64,000 nucleotides of DNA, taken from Phenylobacterium sp. Root700 (GTDB lineage: Bacteria > Pseudomonadota > Alphaproteobacteria > Caulobacterales > Caulobacteraceae). Both the position numbers and the translations under genes were made by a program. Below the pieces are notes generated by a model. The model did no database searches and was not told the DNA's origin. It saw only the letters and a list, made by a program, of their open reading frames with translations. Location: assembly GCF_001429025.1 (NCBI RefSeq), contig NZ_LMHT01000012.1, forward strand, positions 184,361-248,360, in the 5' to 3' direction. Positions 16,780 through 26,196 of this stretch are shown piece after piece (position 1 is the first letter of the stretch; each line of letters begins with the position of its first letter).

Positions 16780-18183
16780 TTAGGCCGGGCGCGGCAGGAT
16801 CAGGGCGACGCGGAGGCCTGGGCCCATCTCACCGACCTTGCCTGGCCCCTCCGACAGCTCCAGCCGCCCGCCATGCGCCTCGGCGACGGCGGCGACCAGC
16901 GACAGGCCAAGGCCCGAGCCCGGTTCGCTCCGGCTGTTCTCCAGGCGGACGAAACGTTCGACTACCCGCGCGCGGTCCTCGTCGGGCACGCCTGGCCCAG
17001 TGTCGGTGATCGAATATTCGACCTCGCCGGACGAACGGCGACGGACCCGCAGCATGATCGCGCCGCCAGCCGGGGTGTACTTCACGGCGTTGTCCAGCAG
17101 ATTGGCCAGGGCCTGGGCCAGGAACTCGCGGTTACCGCGCACCTGGAGGTCCCGGGTCAGTTCGGCGTCGAACTCCAGCCCCTTGTCCTCGCAGGTCGGC
17201 TCGTAGAGTTCGGCGAGATCGGCGGCGAGATCGGCCGGGTCGAACAGCACCTGGTCGGGGGCCTGCCCCGCCGCCTGCAGCCGGGCGATGGACAGCACCG
17301 CGCCAAAGGTCTTCAGCACGCCGTCGGTGTCGTCCAGCGCCTGGCCCAGCGCTTCCTCGGCGTTGCCCTTGCCGGCCTCGACGTCGAGATAGGCCGTCTC
17401 CAGCCGCGCCCGCAGGCGGGTCAGGGGCGAGCGCAGGTCGTGGGCGATGGCGTCGCCGGCGTGACGATGGCCGGCCATCGAGCGTTCCAGCCGGTCGAGC
17501 ATCTCGTTGACGCCCTCGGAGAGTTCATCGAACTCGTCACGGGTGCCGCGCACCGTGGCCCTGGCGCCGAAGTCGCCGTTGCGCACGGCGGCGACGACAT
17601 CGTTCAACGCCCCCATGCTGCGCGAGACGTTGCGGCTGACCAGCAGGCCCCCGGCCAAGCCGAGCACGATGACCAGGGCGCCCGCGCCCCACAGGGCCCG
17701 GACGATCTTGACGACATAGGCCTGGTCTTCGCTGACGTCGGCGCCGACGAACAGGATCTCGCCGCCGCTCAGCCGCTCCTGGAAGCCGCGCGCCGGGTGC
17801 TTCACCAGCCGCCCCTGGGCGTCGTAATCAGTGACCGAGAAACTGGCGCGCGAAGGGGCGCCGCGGACGTCTTCCAACGGCGACTCGGCGATGGAGCCCG
17901 AGATCCGCGTCCCGTCCGGCTTCATGAGCAGGTAGAGGAACGGCCGTTCGCTGGCCGCGCGCTCGATCAGCGACTGGTTCACGGCGTCGACGCCGGCCCG
18001 GTCATAGGCCGCGACCAGCGAGCGCATCTCGCGCGTGATGTTCTGGTCGGTCCGCCGCGTCGCCTCCCCGGCGGTCGCCAGGTAGATGTAGGCCAGGAAG
18101 GCGCTGGCCGCCGCGGCGAACAACGCCAGGAACAGCAGGGTCAGCCGGAACGGCGTGGTTCTGAAAAGCCTGGGCAGGCGCAT
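16780..18183 (-). CDS. sensor histidine kinase, partner of the response regulator at 18199
   Basis: This 467-residue inner-membrane kinase has a transmembrane helix at about 10-32, a periplasmic sensor of about 125 residues, a second helix at about 160-182 (GAGALVIVLGLAGGLLVSRN), a HAMP domain, and HisKA with phospho-His H248 (IAHDLRSPLTRLRARLE). The ATPase domain has its N box at NLLDNAVKYTP and the G boxes at DTGPGVPDEDRARV and GSGLGLSLV. It lies 15 bases downstream of its OmpR-type regulator and downstream of degP. A role in envelope homeostasis is inferred from context. In rhizobia and Brucella the equivalent pair next to degP is, from memory, called FeuP/FeuQ. Confidence 0.9.
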   Translation of the reverse strand: MRLPRLFRTTPFRLTLLFLALFAAAASAFLAYIYLATAGEATRRTDQNITREMRSLVAAYDRAGVDAVNQSLIERAASERPFLYLLMKPDGTRISGSIAESPLEDVRGAPSRASFSVTDYDAQGRLVKHPARGFQERLSGGEILFVGADVSEDQAYVVKIVRALWGAGALVIVLGLAGGLLVSRNVSRSMGALNDVVAAVRNGDFGARATVRGTRDEFDELSEGVNEMLDRLERSMAGHRHAGDAIAHDLRSPLTRLRARLETAYLDVEAGKGNAEEALGQALDDTDGVLKTFGAVLSIARLQAAGQAPDQVLFDPADLAADLAELYEPTCEDKGLEFDAELTRDLQVRGNREFLAQALANLLDNAVKYTPAGGAIMLRVRRRSSGEVEYSITDTGPGVPDEDRARVVERFVRLENSRSEPGSGLGLSLVAAVAEAHGGRLELSEGPGKVGEMGPGLRVALILPRPA

Positions 18184-18198
18184 GGCGTGCGCCGGCCC

Positions 18199-18870
18199 TT
18201 AAGGATCGAGACGATAGCCCGCGCCGCGGACCGTCTGCAGCATCGGCTTGTCGAAGCCCTTGTCGATCTTGGAGCGCAGACGGGAAATATGGACGTCGAT
18301 GACGTTGGTCTGAGGATCGAAGTGATACTCCCAGACCTTCTCCAGCAGCATGGTGCGCGTCACCGACTGCCCGGCATGGCGCATCATGAACTCCAGCAGC
18401 TGGAATTCGCGCGGCTGCAGGTCGATCTCCTTGCCCTGGCGATGCACGGCGCGGCCGATCAGGTCCATCTCCAATTCGCCGACCCGCAGCATGGTCTGCA
18501 CCGAGCCGGTTTCGCGCCGGCGCGAGAGCGCCTCGACCCGGGCGATCAGTTCGGCGAAGGCGTAGGGCTTGACCAGATAATCGTCGCCGCCGGCCTTCAG
18601 GCCCTCGACGCGGTCGTTGATCTCGCCCAGGGCCGACAGGAACAGCACCGGGGTCTGATCGCCTTCGCGGCGGATGGTCTGGATCATGGTGACCCCGTCC
18701 ATCCGCGGCATCATGCGGTCGACGATCATCACGTCGTATTCGCCGGCGCGAGAGGCGGCCAGGCCGTCCTCGCCGTCCGGCGCGCGAACGCATTCGTGAC
18801 CCGCCTCGGTGAGACCGCGGTCCATGACTTCCGCGGCCTCGAGGTCGTCCTCGACAATCAGAATACGCAT
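18199..18870 (-). CDS. OmpR/PhoB family response regulator
   Basis: This 223-residue regulator has a receiver with acidic residues E7-D8-D9, phospho-acceptor D51 (VMIVDRMMP) and Lys in YLVKPY. A C-terminal winged-helix domain follows (about 125-220, LQPREFQLLEFMMRHAGQSVTRTMLLEKVW; then TNVIDVHISRLRSKID). It is downstream of degP by about 30 bases and immediately upstream of its cognate kinase gene. The tight spacing suggests co-transcription with degP and the ccm genes. No separate promoter is apparent. Confidence 0.92.
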   Translation of the reverse strand: MRILIVEDDLEAAEVMDRGLTEAGHECVRAPDGEDGLAASRAGEYDVMIVDRMMPRMDGVTMIQTIRREGDQTPVLFLSALGEINDRVEGLKAGGDDYLVKPYAFAELIARVEALSRRRETGSVQTMLRVGELEMDLIGRAVHRQGKEIDLQPREFQLLEFMMRHAGQSVTRTMLLEKVWEYHFDPQTNVIDVHISRLRSKIDKGFDKPMLQTVRGAGYRLDP

Positions 18871-18902
18871 CGTGCTTCAGAGCCCCCGGGCGTTACGTCA
18901 GA

Positions 18903-20504
18903 CTAGCCGGAAATCTTCAGCGGCAGGAAGGAGGTGCGGCCACCGCGATGCACCCCGACCAGGATGCTCGGGCGTCCGGCCTTCTTGGCCGCCGTGACCG
19001 CCGCGGAGAACTCCGCCGCCGTCGTCACCGGTTCGCCGCTGGCCTGGACGATGATGTCGTCCTTGCGCAGGCCGCGCTGGGCAGCGTCCGACGATTGGTC
19101 GATGCTGGCGATCAGCACGCCGCGAACCGCCGGATCGAGGCTGAGACGACGACGCGCGGCCTCGTCCAGCGGCGCAAGCGCCAGGCCGAGCACCACCGGA
19201 CGCTGAGCCTGGGCGCCGGAGCCTTCGCCGCCGCCGCGGTTCGGACCGCCCTGCGGGTTGTCGTTGGCCGCCAGTTCCTTCTCGGTCGGGCGCACGCCTG
19301 AACGGATCTCGACCACCTTGCGCTTGCCGGCCCGTAGCAGGTCCAGGCGCAGCACGTCGCCGGCCTTGGCCTTGGCGACTTCGCGGGTCAGTTCGGACGA
19401 GGTCTTCACGCCCACGCCGTTGACCGAGGTCACGATGTCGCCCGACAGCAGGCCGGCGCGATCCGACGGACCGCCCGGCGTCACATTGGCGACGATGGCG
19501 CCGCGCTGGGCGCCGAGACCCTGGGCTTCGGCCATCTCGGCGGTGAAGTTCTGGATCGAGGCGCCGATATAGCCGCGGGTGATCTTGCCGCCGGAGATCA
19601 GCTGCTTGGTGATCGAGTCGGCGACGTCGGCCGGAATGGCGAAGCCGATGCCGACCGAGCCGCCCGAGGGCGAGAAGATCGCGGTGTTCACCCCGATCAC
19701 CCGGCCATAGACGTCGAAGGTCGGGCCGCCGGAGTTACCCCGGTTGATGGGGGCGTCGATCTGGATGTAGTCGACGAAGGTCTCGCCGATGTCACGGCCA
19801 TAGGCCGAGATGATCCCGGCGGTGGCGGTGCCGCCGAGGCCGAACGGGTTGCCGACGGTGATGACCCAGTCGCCGACCCGAGGCTTGCCCGCGTTCTCGA
19901 AGTTCACAAACGGGAAGCCCGAACCCTTGACCTTCAGGACGGCCAGGTCGGTGCCCTCGTCGCGGCCCACGACCACGGCGTCGAGTTCGCGCTCGTCCTT
20001 GAGCACGACCTTGATCTCCTTGGCGTTCTCCACGACGTGATTGTTGGTCACGATGTAGCCGTCGCCCGAGATGAAGAAGCCCGAGCCCGAGGATTGCTGG
20101 CTGGGCAGGCGCGGCTGGCCGCCACGGCCGCCAGGGCCCGGTTGCGCCGGCTGACCGGGCTGAGCGTCTTCGCCCTCTTCACCGCCCGGCCCCTGGCGCG
20201 GCACGATGTCGAAGGGGAAGTTCTCGAAGCCGGGGACCCGGCGCAACGCCGAGGCGTCGACTTCCGAGGTCACGTTGATCGACACAACGGCCGGCGAAAC
20301 CTTTTCGAAGATGTCGGCGAACGACAACGGCGCGCCGGGCGGCGGCGCGAAGATCGGCGCCGTCGAGGTCTTCATCAGCAGGCCGCGCTGCACGTTGGAG
20401 TCGGCCAAGGGGTTGTCGGCCAAGTTGGCGCCAGCGAGGGCCGCGGTGGCGACGCCGACACCCGCCAGGGCGCCGAGGAGATAACCGGTCTTCTTCGAGG
20501 TCAT
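18903..20504 (-). CDS. degP: DegP/HtrA periplasmic serine protease
   Basis: This 533-residue Do-family protease/chaperone degrades or refolds misfolded envelope proteins. A short N-terminal hydrophobic segment (about 7-25) acts as export signal or anchor. The catalytic triad is H156 (TNNHVVE), D186 (TDLAVLK) and S258 (GNSGGPTF). Two PDZ domains follow (about 300-400 and 440-525), separated by a glycine-rich linker. A proline/glycine-rich insertion lies before the catalytic domain (about 104-135). It follows ccmH after a 160-base gap that probably holds its own promoter. The ribosome-binding site GAAGG lies close to the ATG. Confidence 0.95.
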   Translation of the reverse strand: MTSKKTGYLLGALAGVGVATAALAGANLADNPLADSNVQRGLLMKTSTAPIFAPPPGAPLSFADIFEKVSPAVVSINVTSEVDASALRRVPGFENFPFDIVPRQGPGGEEGEDAQPGQPAQPGPGGRGGQPRLPSQQSSGSGFFISGDGYIVTNNHVVENAKEIKVVLKDERELDAVVVGRDEGTDLAVLKVKGSGFPFVNFENAGKPRVGDWVITVGNPFGLGGTATAGIISAYGRDIGETFVDYIQIDAPINRGNSGGPTFDVYGRVIGVNTAIFSPSGGSVGIGFAIPADVADSITKQLISGGKITRGYIGASIQNFTAEMAEAQGLGAQRGAIVANVTPGGPSDRAGLLSGDIVTSVNGVGVKTSSELTREVAKAKAGDVLRLDLLRAGKRKVVEIRSGVRPTEKELAANDNPQGGPNRGGGEGSGAQAQRPVVLGLALAPLDEAARRRLSLDPAVRGVLIASIDQSSDAAQRGLRKDDIIVQASGEPVTTAAEFSAAVTAAKKAGRPSILVGVHRGGRTSFLPLKISG

Positions 20505-20664
20505 AAGCCTTCAATTTCCCTGTGGGCGCCCGTGGTCACATAACACGCGCACGTCCCCGACAACCTAGGTTCGATGCCTTAGAGTGCAATGTCTCTCAAG
20601 TTACGTTTAGGTCACGCTACGAGCTTCATAGCGCTCATTCTTTGGCGCAATCTTGTCATGCCCC
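20505..20664 (-). promoter_or_regulatory. degP upstream region, promoter expected
   Basis: This 160-base gap between ccmH and degP is less GC-rich than its surroundings and is the only sizeable gap in the minus-strand block from 24.6 to 16.7 kb. A degP promoter is expected here, but I could not identify a convincing heat-shock or ECF consensus. Confidence 0.35.
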
Positions 20665-21102
20665 TCAATCCCGCGACAAGCCGTCCAGCCGCTTGGCTTC
20701 TTCGGGGGTCAGTTCCTCGTCCGCCGGACGGTTCCGGAAACTCTGGAACAGCAGCAGCAGCCCAAGGATAACCACGACGAAGGGCGCGCCCCAGAGGACG
20801 GCGTTGCCCCATGAGAAGGCCGGCTTCAACAGCACGAACTCGCCGTAGCGGCCGGTCAGGTGGGCCCGGACCTGCTCGTCGGTCTTGCCGGCCTTGATCT
20901 CGTCGCGGACCAGTCGGCGCAGATCACCGGCCAGTTCGGCGTTGGAGTCGTCGATCGACTCGTTCTGACAGACCATGCAGCGGACTTCGCGGAACAGCTC
21001 GCGCGCCCGCGCTTCCTGGGCCGGATCGGGCAGCCGGTCGGCCGGGTCCGACGCCGCCGCCAGGCACAGCACCGCGCCGAGTATGGCCAGGACCCGCCTC
21101 AC
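20665..21102 (-). CDS. ccmH: cytochrome c maturation protein CcmH/CycL
   Basis: This 145-residue protein has a signal sequence (VLAILGAVLCLAAA), a periplasmic thiol domain with the family motif RCMVCQNESIDDSNA (CxxC) and a C-terminal membrane helix (VLWGAPFVVVILGLLLLFQ). It reduces or presents the apocytochrome c haem-binding cysteines for ligation. I chose the GTG at 21102, whose GTGA overlaps the ccmF stop. It is the last gene of the ccmI-E-F-H operon. Confidence 0.93.
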   Translation of the reverse strand: MRRVLAILGAVLCLAAASDPADRLPDPAQEARARELFREVRCMVCQNESIDDSNAELAGDLRRLVRDEIKAGKTDEQVRAHLTGRYGEFVLLKPAFSWGNAVLWGAPFVVVILGLLLLFQSFRNRPADEELTPEEAKRLDGLSRD

Positions 21103-23072
21103 GCGGCGGCCTCCGCCTTGCGCCCGGCCGCCAACCGCAGGCGACGGTCGCTGAGCGACACCACCCCGCCCAGGGCCATGATGCCCGGGCCGATGAAGAT
21201 CAGCAGCGCCCAGGGGTTCCAATAGGCCCGCACCAGCCAGACCGGCGCGCCGGTCGTGGGACGGCGCTCGCCCAGTACCACATAGAGATGGTTGACCCCG
21301 AGCGTGCAGATCGCGACCTCGGACGTCGTCTGGCCGCCGGTCGGATAGAGCCGGCGCTCCGGGGTCGGGGCGCAGATCTGCTTGTCGCCCTTGAAGGCCC
21401 GCAACTGACCACGTTCGGCGTCGTAGTTCGGCCCTTCAAGGCCGCGCACCTCGTCCAGCACCAGGTGATATTCGCCAAGGTTCAGGCGGCCGCCGACCGG
21501 CAGGGCCTCGGCGGCTTCCAGCTTCCAGCCGGTTTCGAAACAGGCGCCAAGCACGAACACGCCAAGGCCCAGGTGGGCCAGGGTCATGCCCCAGGCGCCG
21601 CGAGGCAGGCCGATCAGTCGCCGCCAGGACTCCGCGGCCGAGGTGCGGAAGGCGCGCGTGCGCTCGCCGATCTCCACCAGGGCGCCGATCACCAGCCAGG
21701 CGCCCATGGCCACGCCCACCGAGGCGAAAGCCTTGCGCGGGCTGATCAGGGCGAAGGCGGCCAGGCCGCAGGCCGCCGCGATCAGGGCCGCGACCCACAG
21801 CCGCTGCATCACGCCCTGGGCGTCGGCGCGCTTCCAGGCGAGCAATGGTCCCGCCGGCAGCAGGATGGCCAGCGCCGCCATCAGCGGCGTGAAGGTCAGG
21901 TTGAAGAAGGGAGGGCCGACCGAGATCGCCTCGCCGGTCGCAGCTTCCCGCATCAACGGATAGAGCGTGCCCAGCAGGACGGTGGCGGTGGCCGCCGCCA
22001 GCAGGATGTTGTTCAGGACCAGCGCGCTCTCGCGGCTGACCGGCGCGAAGACCCCGCCCCGCTTCAGGGCCGGGGCGCGCCAGGCGAACAGGGCGAAGCC
22101 CGCGCCGGCCGTAACGCCGAGGATGGCCAGCAGCAGGACGCCGCGGGTCGGATCGACCGCGAAGGCGTGGACCGAGGTCAGAACGCCCGAACGCACCAGG
22201 AAGGCGCCCAGCATCGAGAAGGTGAAGGCCGCCAGCGCCAGGAACACCGTCCAGCCGGACATCGCTCCGCGCTTTTCGGTGACGATGGCCGAGTGCAACA
22301 GCGCCGTGGCGATCAGCCAGGGCATGAAGCTGGCGTTCTCGACCGGGTCCCAGAACCACCAGCCGCCCCAGCCCAGTTCGTAATAGGCCCAGAAGGCGCC
22401 GAGCGTGATGCCGACCGTCAGCGCGCTCCAGGCGGCGAGCGTCCACGGCCGGACCCAGCGGGCCCAGGCGGCGTCGACGCGGCCCTCGATCAGGGCGGCG
22501 ACGGCGAAGGAGAACACCACCGACATGCCGACATAGCCGAGGTAGAGCATGGGCGGGTGGAAGGCGAGCGCCGGGTCCTGCAACAGCGGGTTCAGCGAGC
22601 GGCCCTCGATCGGCGGCTGCGCCAGCCGAACAAACGGGTTCGAAGCGAACACCGTATAGGCCAGGAAGACCACGCCCAGCAGGCCCTGGACGCTGATGGT
22701 CAGGGTCTTGAGCCCGGCCGGCAGGTCGCGGCCCACGGCGGCGACGGCCGCGCCGCAGCCGGTCAGGGCCAGGCACCAGAGCAGCATCGAGCCCTCGTGG
22801 CTGCCCCAGGTCCCGGCCACTCGATAGAGCAGCGGCTTGGCGGTGTGGGAGTTGGCGGCGACGTTCGAGACCGAGAAGTCCGAGGTCACGAAGGCGTACA
22901 TCAGGGCGGCGAAGGCGACGACCAGACCCGCAAAGGCTCCGATAGCCGCGCCCTGCCCCGCGCCGGCCAGCACCACCGAGCGCCGTATGCGCGCGACGCC
23001 GGCCAGCAGGGCCTGCGCAAGCGACAGCGCCAGGGCCAGGGCGAGCGAAAACGACCCGATTTCAACGATCAT
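21099..23072 (-). CDS. ccmF: cytochrome c haem lyase subunit CcmF/CycK
   Basis: This protein of about 657 residues is a polytopic membrane protein that ligates haem from CcmE onto apocytochrome c. The tryptophan-rich WWD signature is clear (WGGWWFWDPVENASFMPWL), as are the many hydrophobic segments and the conserved His-containing loops. The start at 23072 gives the usual MIVEIG-type N-terminus, and its ATGA overlaps the ccmE stop. It lies between ccmE and ccmH in the standard order. Confidence 0.95.
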   Translation of the reverse strand: MIVEIGSFSLALALALSLAQALLAGVARIRRSVVLAGAGQGAAIGAFAGLVVAFAALMYAFVTSDFSVSNVAANSHTAKPLLYRVAGTWGSHEGSMLLWCLALTGCGAAVAAVGRDLPAGLKTLTISVQGLLGVVFLAYTVFASNPFVRLAQPPIEGRSLNPLLQDPALAFHPPMLYLGYVGMSVVFSFAVAALIEGRVDAAWARWVRPWTLAAWSALTVGITLGAFWAYYELGWGGWWFWDPVENASFMPWLIATALLHSAIVTEKRGAMSGWTVFLALAAFTFSMLGAFLVRSGVLTSVHAFAVDPTRGVLLLAILGVTAGAGFALFAWRAPALKRGGVFAPVSRESALVLNNILLAAATATVLLGTLYPLMREAATGEAISVGPPFFNLTFTPLMAALAILLPAGPLLAWKRADAQGVMQRLWVAALIAAACGLAAFALISPRKAFASVGVAMGAWLVIGALVEIGERTRAFRTSAAESWRRLIGLPRGAWGMTLAHLGLGVFVLGACFETGWKLEAAEALPVGGRLNLGEYHLVLDEVRGLEGPNYDAERGQLRAFKGDKQICAPTPERRLYPTGGQTTSEVAICTLGVNHLYVVLGERRPTTGAPVWLVRAYWNPWALLIFIGPGIMALGGVVSLSDRRLRLAAGRKAEAAA

Positions 23073-23566
23073 TGCTGGGCGGCGCCGGTCTGATAGCTGG
23101 GCTGAGGCGCGCCTTCGCCGCGCCATTCGCCCTGTTCCTTCAGCGCCTTGGTGATCTCACGCGGCATGTAGCGCTCATCGTGCTTGGCCAGCACCTGCTT
23201 GGCCTGGAAGTCGCCGTCGGCGCGGAAGGCGCCGGTCGCCACGATCCCCTGTCCCTCACGGAACAGGTCCGGTAGGTCGCCGGAGAAATGAACCCGTGTG
23301 GTCGCCTTCTGGTCGGCGACGGTGAACTCGACCCGGCCATCGGAATGCTTAACCACGCTGCCGCCCTCGACAAGCCCGCCGAGCTGGATCGAACGCCCGA
23401 CCGGCGGCTTGGCCTCGGCCGCCTGGGCCGGGGTGTAGAAATAGGAGATCGAATCCGAGAGGCCCCACAGCGTCAGCCCGACCGCCAGGGCCAGCACCGG
23501 CGCGATGGCCGCGATCAGGGTCAGGCGCCTGCGCGCCTTCGGAGACTTGGGCAGCCAGCCGCTCAT
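23069..23566 (-). CDS. ccmE: haem chaperone CcmE/CycJ
   Basis: This 165-residue protein has one N-terminal membrane anchor (about 14-36) and a periplasmic OB-fold. The covalent haem-binding site is H129 in LAKHDERYMP, with Y133 four residues on (HxxxY type). The protein carries haem from CcmC/D to CcmF. It overlaps both neighbours (ccmI and ccmF) by four bases, indicating translational coupling. Confidence 0.95.
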   Translation of the reverse strand: MSGWLPKSPKARRRLTLIAAIAPVLALAVGLTLWGLSDSISYFYTPAQAAEAKPPVGRSIQLGGLVEGGSVVKHSDGRVEFTVADQKATTRVHFSGDLPDLFREGQGIVATGAFRADGDFQAKQVLAKHDERYMPREITKALKEQGEWRGEGAPQPSYQTGAAQQ

Positions 23567-24648
23567 CGCATCGGTTCCGTCTTGGCCGCCAGGTCCAGCG
23601 CCTTCAGCACATCGGGGTTGGCGGCGTATTTCGTCCGCGCCTTGGCCAGGGCCGCGTCGCGATTAGCCTGATCGCCCAGCACCGCATAGGAGCGCACCAG
23701 CCGGACCCAGCCCTCTTCGTCGTCGGGATTGTCCTCAAGACGCGCGGCCAGGCTAGCCACCATTCCCTGGACCGCGGCCAACTGCCCGCCGAGCGCGGGA
23801 CCGGCGGCCGGCGCAGCTTGGCCTTCGGCCGAGGCGATCGCGCTTTGCACAGCCGCGCGGCGCGGATCGCCAGTCGGCAGTTCGGCGACCAGCGCGCGCC
23901 AGTCGGCCAGGCCCACGTCGCGCTGGCCCGCCGCGATCCGCGCGCGGCCGACATGGAAGCGAGCGTTCACCAATTTCGGATCGTGCTTCAGCGCCTCCAG
24001 GAAGGCGCGCTCGGCCTGCGGCGAGACATCTCCCTGCGCCTCGACCAACAACACCTCGCCCAGGCCCTCCCAGAGGTCGGCGCGGTTGGGGTCGAGCTCG
24101 ATGGCTCGGCGCAGGGCGCGGGCCGCGCCCGAAGGATTGTCGGACGCCATCTCGGCCTGAGCCAGATAGCCATAGGCCTCGGGGTCGCCCCCGCGTTCCT
24201 TGATCAACTCCTGCAGGACCACGGCCATTTCCGGCGGCGTCAGGGTCGCCGGTTCGGCGGCGCGCCAAGCCGCGACGCGGCTCTTGAACGGCTGGTCAGG
24301 CAGGCCGGGCGATCCGACCGCGATGTAGCAGCCCAGCGCCAGCAGCGGGGTCAGGGCCGCGACGACCAGGACCGGCTTGCGCAGGCTGGTGTCGGCCGTC
24401 CAGGCCTGGGCCTGGTTGTCGGTCGCCGCCAGCAGACGGCGCGCGGCCTCGGCGTGGGTCGTCGTGCGTTCAGTCTCTGGGATCAGGCCACGGTCGGCGA
24501 GATCGTCGATCTCGCGCAGTTGGCGGCGATAGAGTTCAGTCGTCGGATCCGCGGCCCCGGCGCGCGTAGCGGCACGGGCGGCACTGGACAGGATGACACC
24601 GGCGCAAGCGGCCGAAAGCACGCCCGCGACCACCCAAAAAGCGATCAT
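23563..24648 (-). CDS. ccmI: cytochrome c maturation protein CcmI/CycH
   Basis: This 361-residue protein has two N-terminal membrane helices (about 2-20 and 95-112), with a cytoplasmic loop between that contains LYRRQLREIDDLADRGLI, typical of CcmI. A periplasmic tetratricopeptide region follows (from about 140: EAYGYLAQAEMASDNPSGAARALRRAIELDPNRAD). It acts as the apocytochrome c chaperone of the haem ligation complex. It is the first gene of the ccmI-E-F-H operon. ccmABCD are not in this window. Confidence 0.93.
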   Translation of the reverse strand: MIAFWVVAGVLSAACAGVILSSAARAATRAGAADPTTELYRRQLREIDDLADRGLIPETERTTTHAEAARRLLAATDNQAQAWTADTSLRKPVLVVAALTPLLALGCYIAVGSPGLPDQPFKSRVAAWRAAEPATLTPPEMAVVLQELIKERGGDPEAYGYLAQAEMASDNPSGAARALRRAIELDPNRADLWEGLGEVLLVEAQGDVSPQAERAFLEALKHDPKLVNARFHVGRARIAAGQRDVGLADWRALVAELPTGDPRRAAVQSAIASAEGQAAPAAGPALGGQLAAVQGMVASLAARLEDNPDDEEGWVRLVRSYAVLGDQANRDAALAKARTKYAANPDVLKALDLAAKTEPMR

Positions 24649-24711
24649 GAGGCGCGTGTAGCGGAAAGAGAGAGCGAGTTCTACAGGCCCGAAGGGCGCA
24701 GGCTGTGCAAA

Positions 24712-26106
24712 TCAGAGCAGCTTGGCGGGATCTTCGAGATTGGGGCGCTGCGGCCTGACGGCGCCGAAGGCGGTCGCGGCCCGGCGACGGACGATATCGC
24801 CGGCCCGAGGCTCATGAATCGGGCTGGCGAACTCGGCGGCGACCTGCAGGAAACGCCCGGCGATTTCGCGGTCCGGAACCTCGTCGTCGCGCACCAGCGA
24901 CAGCACGTCCTCGACGTACTGGTCCAGGGTCTCGCCCGCCGCCTCGATCACCTTGGCGCGGGTTGAGGAGAAGCCGCCATAGTTGGCGCTAGCGCGGATG
25001 CCTTCGGCGAAAGCCAGCAGGCTGCGGCAACGATCGACCAGCTTCATGTCCGGCTCGATCGTCAGGCGCGGCTCGGAAACCGTGGCGCGGGCGACGCGGA
25101 CCTTGTGGCTCGGCAGCGCGGCGTTCTGCAGCTTGGGCAATTCGCGCAGCCTGCTCTCGACCACCCCGGCCAGGGACAGCTTCTGCTTGTGGATGCGCCC
25201 GCCCCAGCCGCCTTCACGGCCAAGGTCGATGGCGTTCTCCAGCTCGGTGATCTGCAGGGTCAGGGTTTCGACCGTCGCAGCAGCAGCAGCGCCGGCGGCC
25301 ACGCCGCCGTTCAGATCGAACCCGGACACCTTCTTCAGGTTGACGTCGAGCTGGTCCATCAGCCGGGTCGCGAACACCGAAAGCTCCGATCCCGCCAGAT
25401 AGCCTTCGGCCGGGCGATCCATCACCGCCGACACGATGCGCAGGATGGTCCAGGGTTCGGCGAGCTGGGCGCCAAGCATTTCAAAGAAACATGGGCCGGC
25501 GTCGTCGCCGAACCGGCAGGCGTCGCGGTAGGCCAGGCGCGCGGCGGCGGCGCGTTCCTGGGTCGTGCGGCTGATCCATTCGGGCAGGCGAAGCGTCGCG
25601 CGGCGCACCACCGCTGACATCGCGAGGCAAGAGAGCAAGACGCCGGTCCCGCCGGGTTTCGCGCCTTCGATCATTTCGAGCGCGGCGACATAGTCGCGCT
25701 GCTCGCCCACCTGAAGGCCATAGGCCAGTTGCTCGACCAGACTGTCGAACGGTTCGGTGGAGCTCTCGTCGGGCTGGTAGTCGGGTAGGAAGCGGGCGGC
25801 CGCCCCGATCTCGTCGGGCGCCTGCGCCTTCAGGCCCCGCCAGAGCAGGGTCAAGGCGCGGGCGGGGAAATTGAGCCTGTCGCTCGCGCTGCCGTCGCCG
25901 ACGAACAGCGGCGCGATCGGCTCCAGGACCTTGTTGCGCAGGTTACGGTCGTCGACCTCGGCGTCCACGACACGCCGAACGCCGGCGAGCGCAGTGTCGC
26001 CGTCGGCCAGGGCCAAGGCGTTGCGCAGGCCGGTGACCACCTTGTCGGGCGCGTCCCGGACAAGGGTGCGGACAATATCGATCTTGGCGTCGGGCAACCC
26101 GGCCAT
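24712..26106 (-). CDS. hypothetical protein, helical
   Basis: I do not recognise a family in this protein of about 464 residues. It has no signal peptide and no convincing membrane segment. Most of it is predicted by eye to be alpha-helical, with an alanine-rich stretch (GVAAGAAAAATVETLTLQITELENAI, about 250-275) that could be a coiled coil. I prefer the ATG at 26106, which has GGAG ten bases upstream; the frame is open to an ATG at 26157. It lies between the ccm block and the PhoQ-like kinase gene, same strand. Function unknown. Confidence 0.65.
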   Translation of the reverse strand: MAGLPDAKIDIVRTLVRDAPDKVVTGLRNALALADGDTALAGVRRVVDAEVDDRNLRNKVLEPIAPLFVGDGSASDRLNFPARALTLLWRGLKAQAPDEIGAAARFLPDYQPDESSTEPFDSLVEQLAYGLQVGEQRDYVAALEMIEGAKPGGTGVLLSCLAMSAVVRRATLRLPEWISRTTQERAAAARLAYRDACRFGDDAGPCFFEMLGAQLAEPWTILRIVSAVMDRPAEGYLAGSELSVFATRLMDQLDVNLKKVSGFDLNGGVAAGAAAAATVETLTLQITELENAIDLGREGGWGGRIHKQKLSLAGVVESRLRELPKLQNAALPSHKVRVARATVSEPRLTIEPDMKLVDRCRSLLAFAEGIRASANYGGFSSTRAKVIEAAGETLDQYVEDVLSLVRDDEVPDREIAGRFLQVAAEFASPIHEPRAGDIVRRRAATAFGAVRPQRPNLEDPAKLL

Positions 26107-26196
26107 GAACAGTACGCTCCACGCGCGCGGACGCATGCCCCACGCGGCGCCGACCATGCGCCCGCCGAGTTAAGGTTTTCCAAAACGCCTGAAAAT

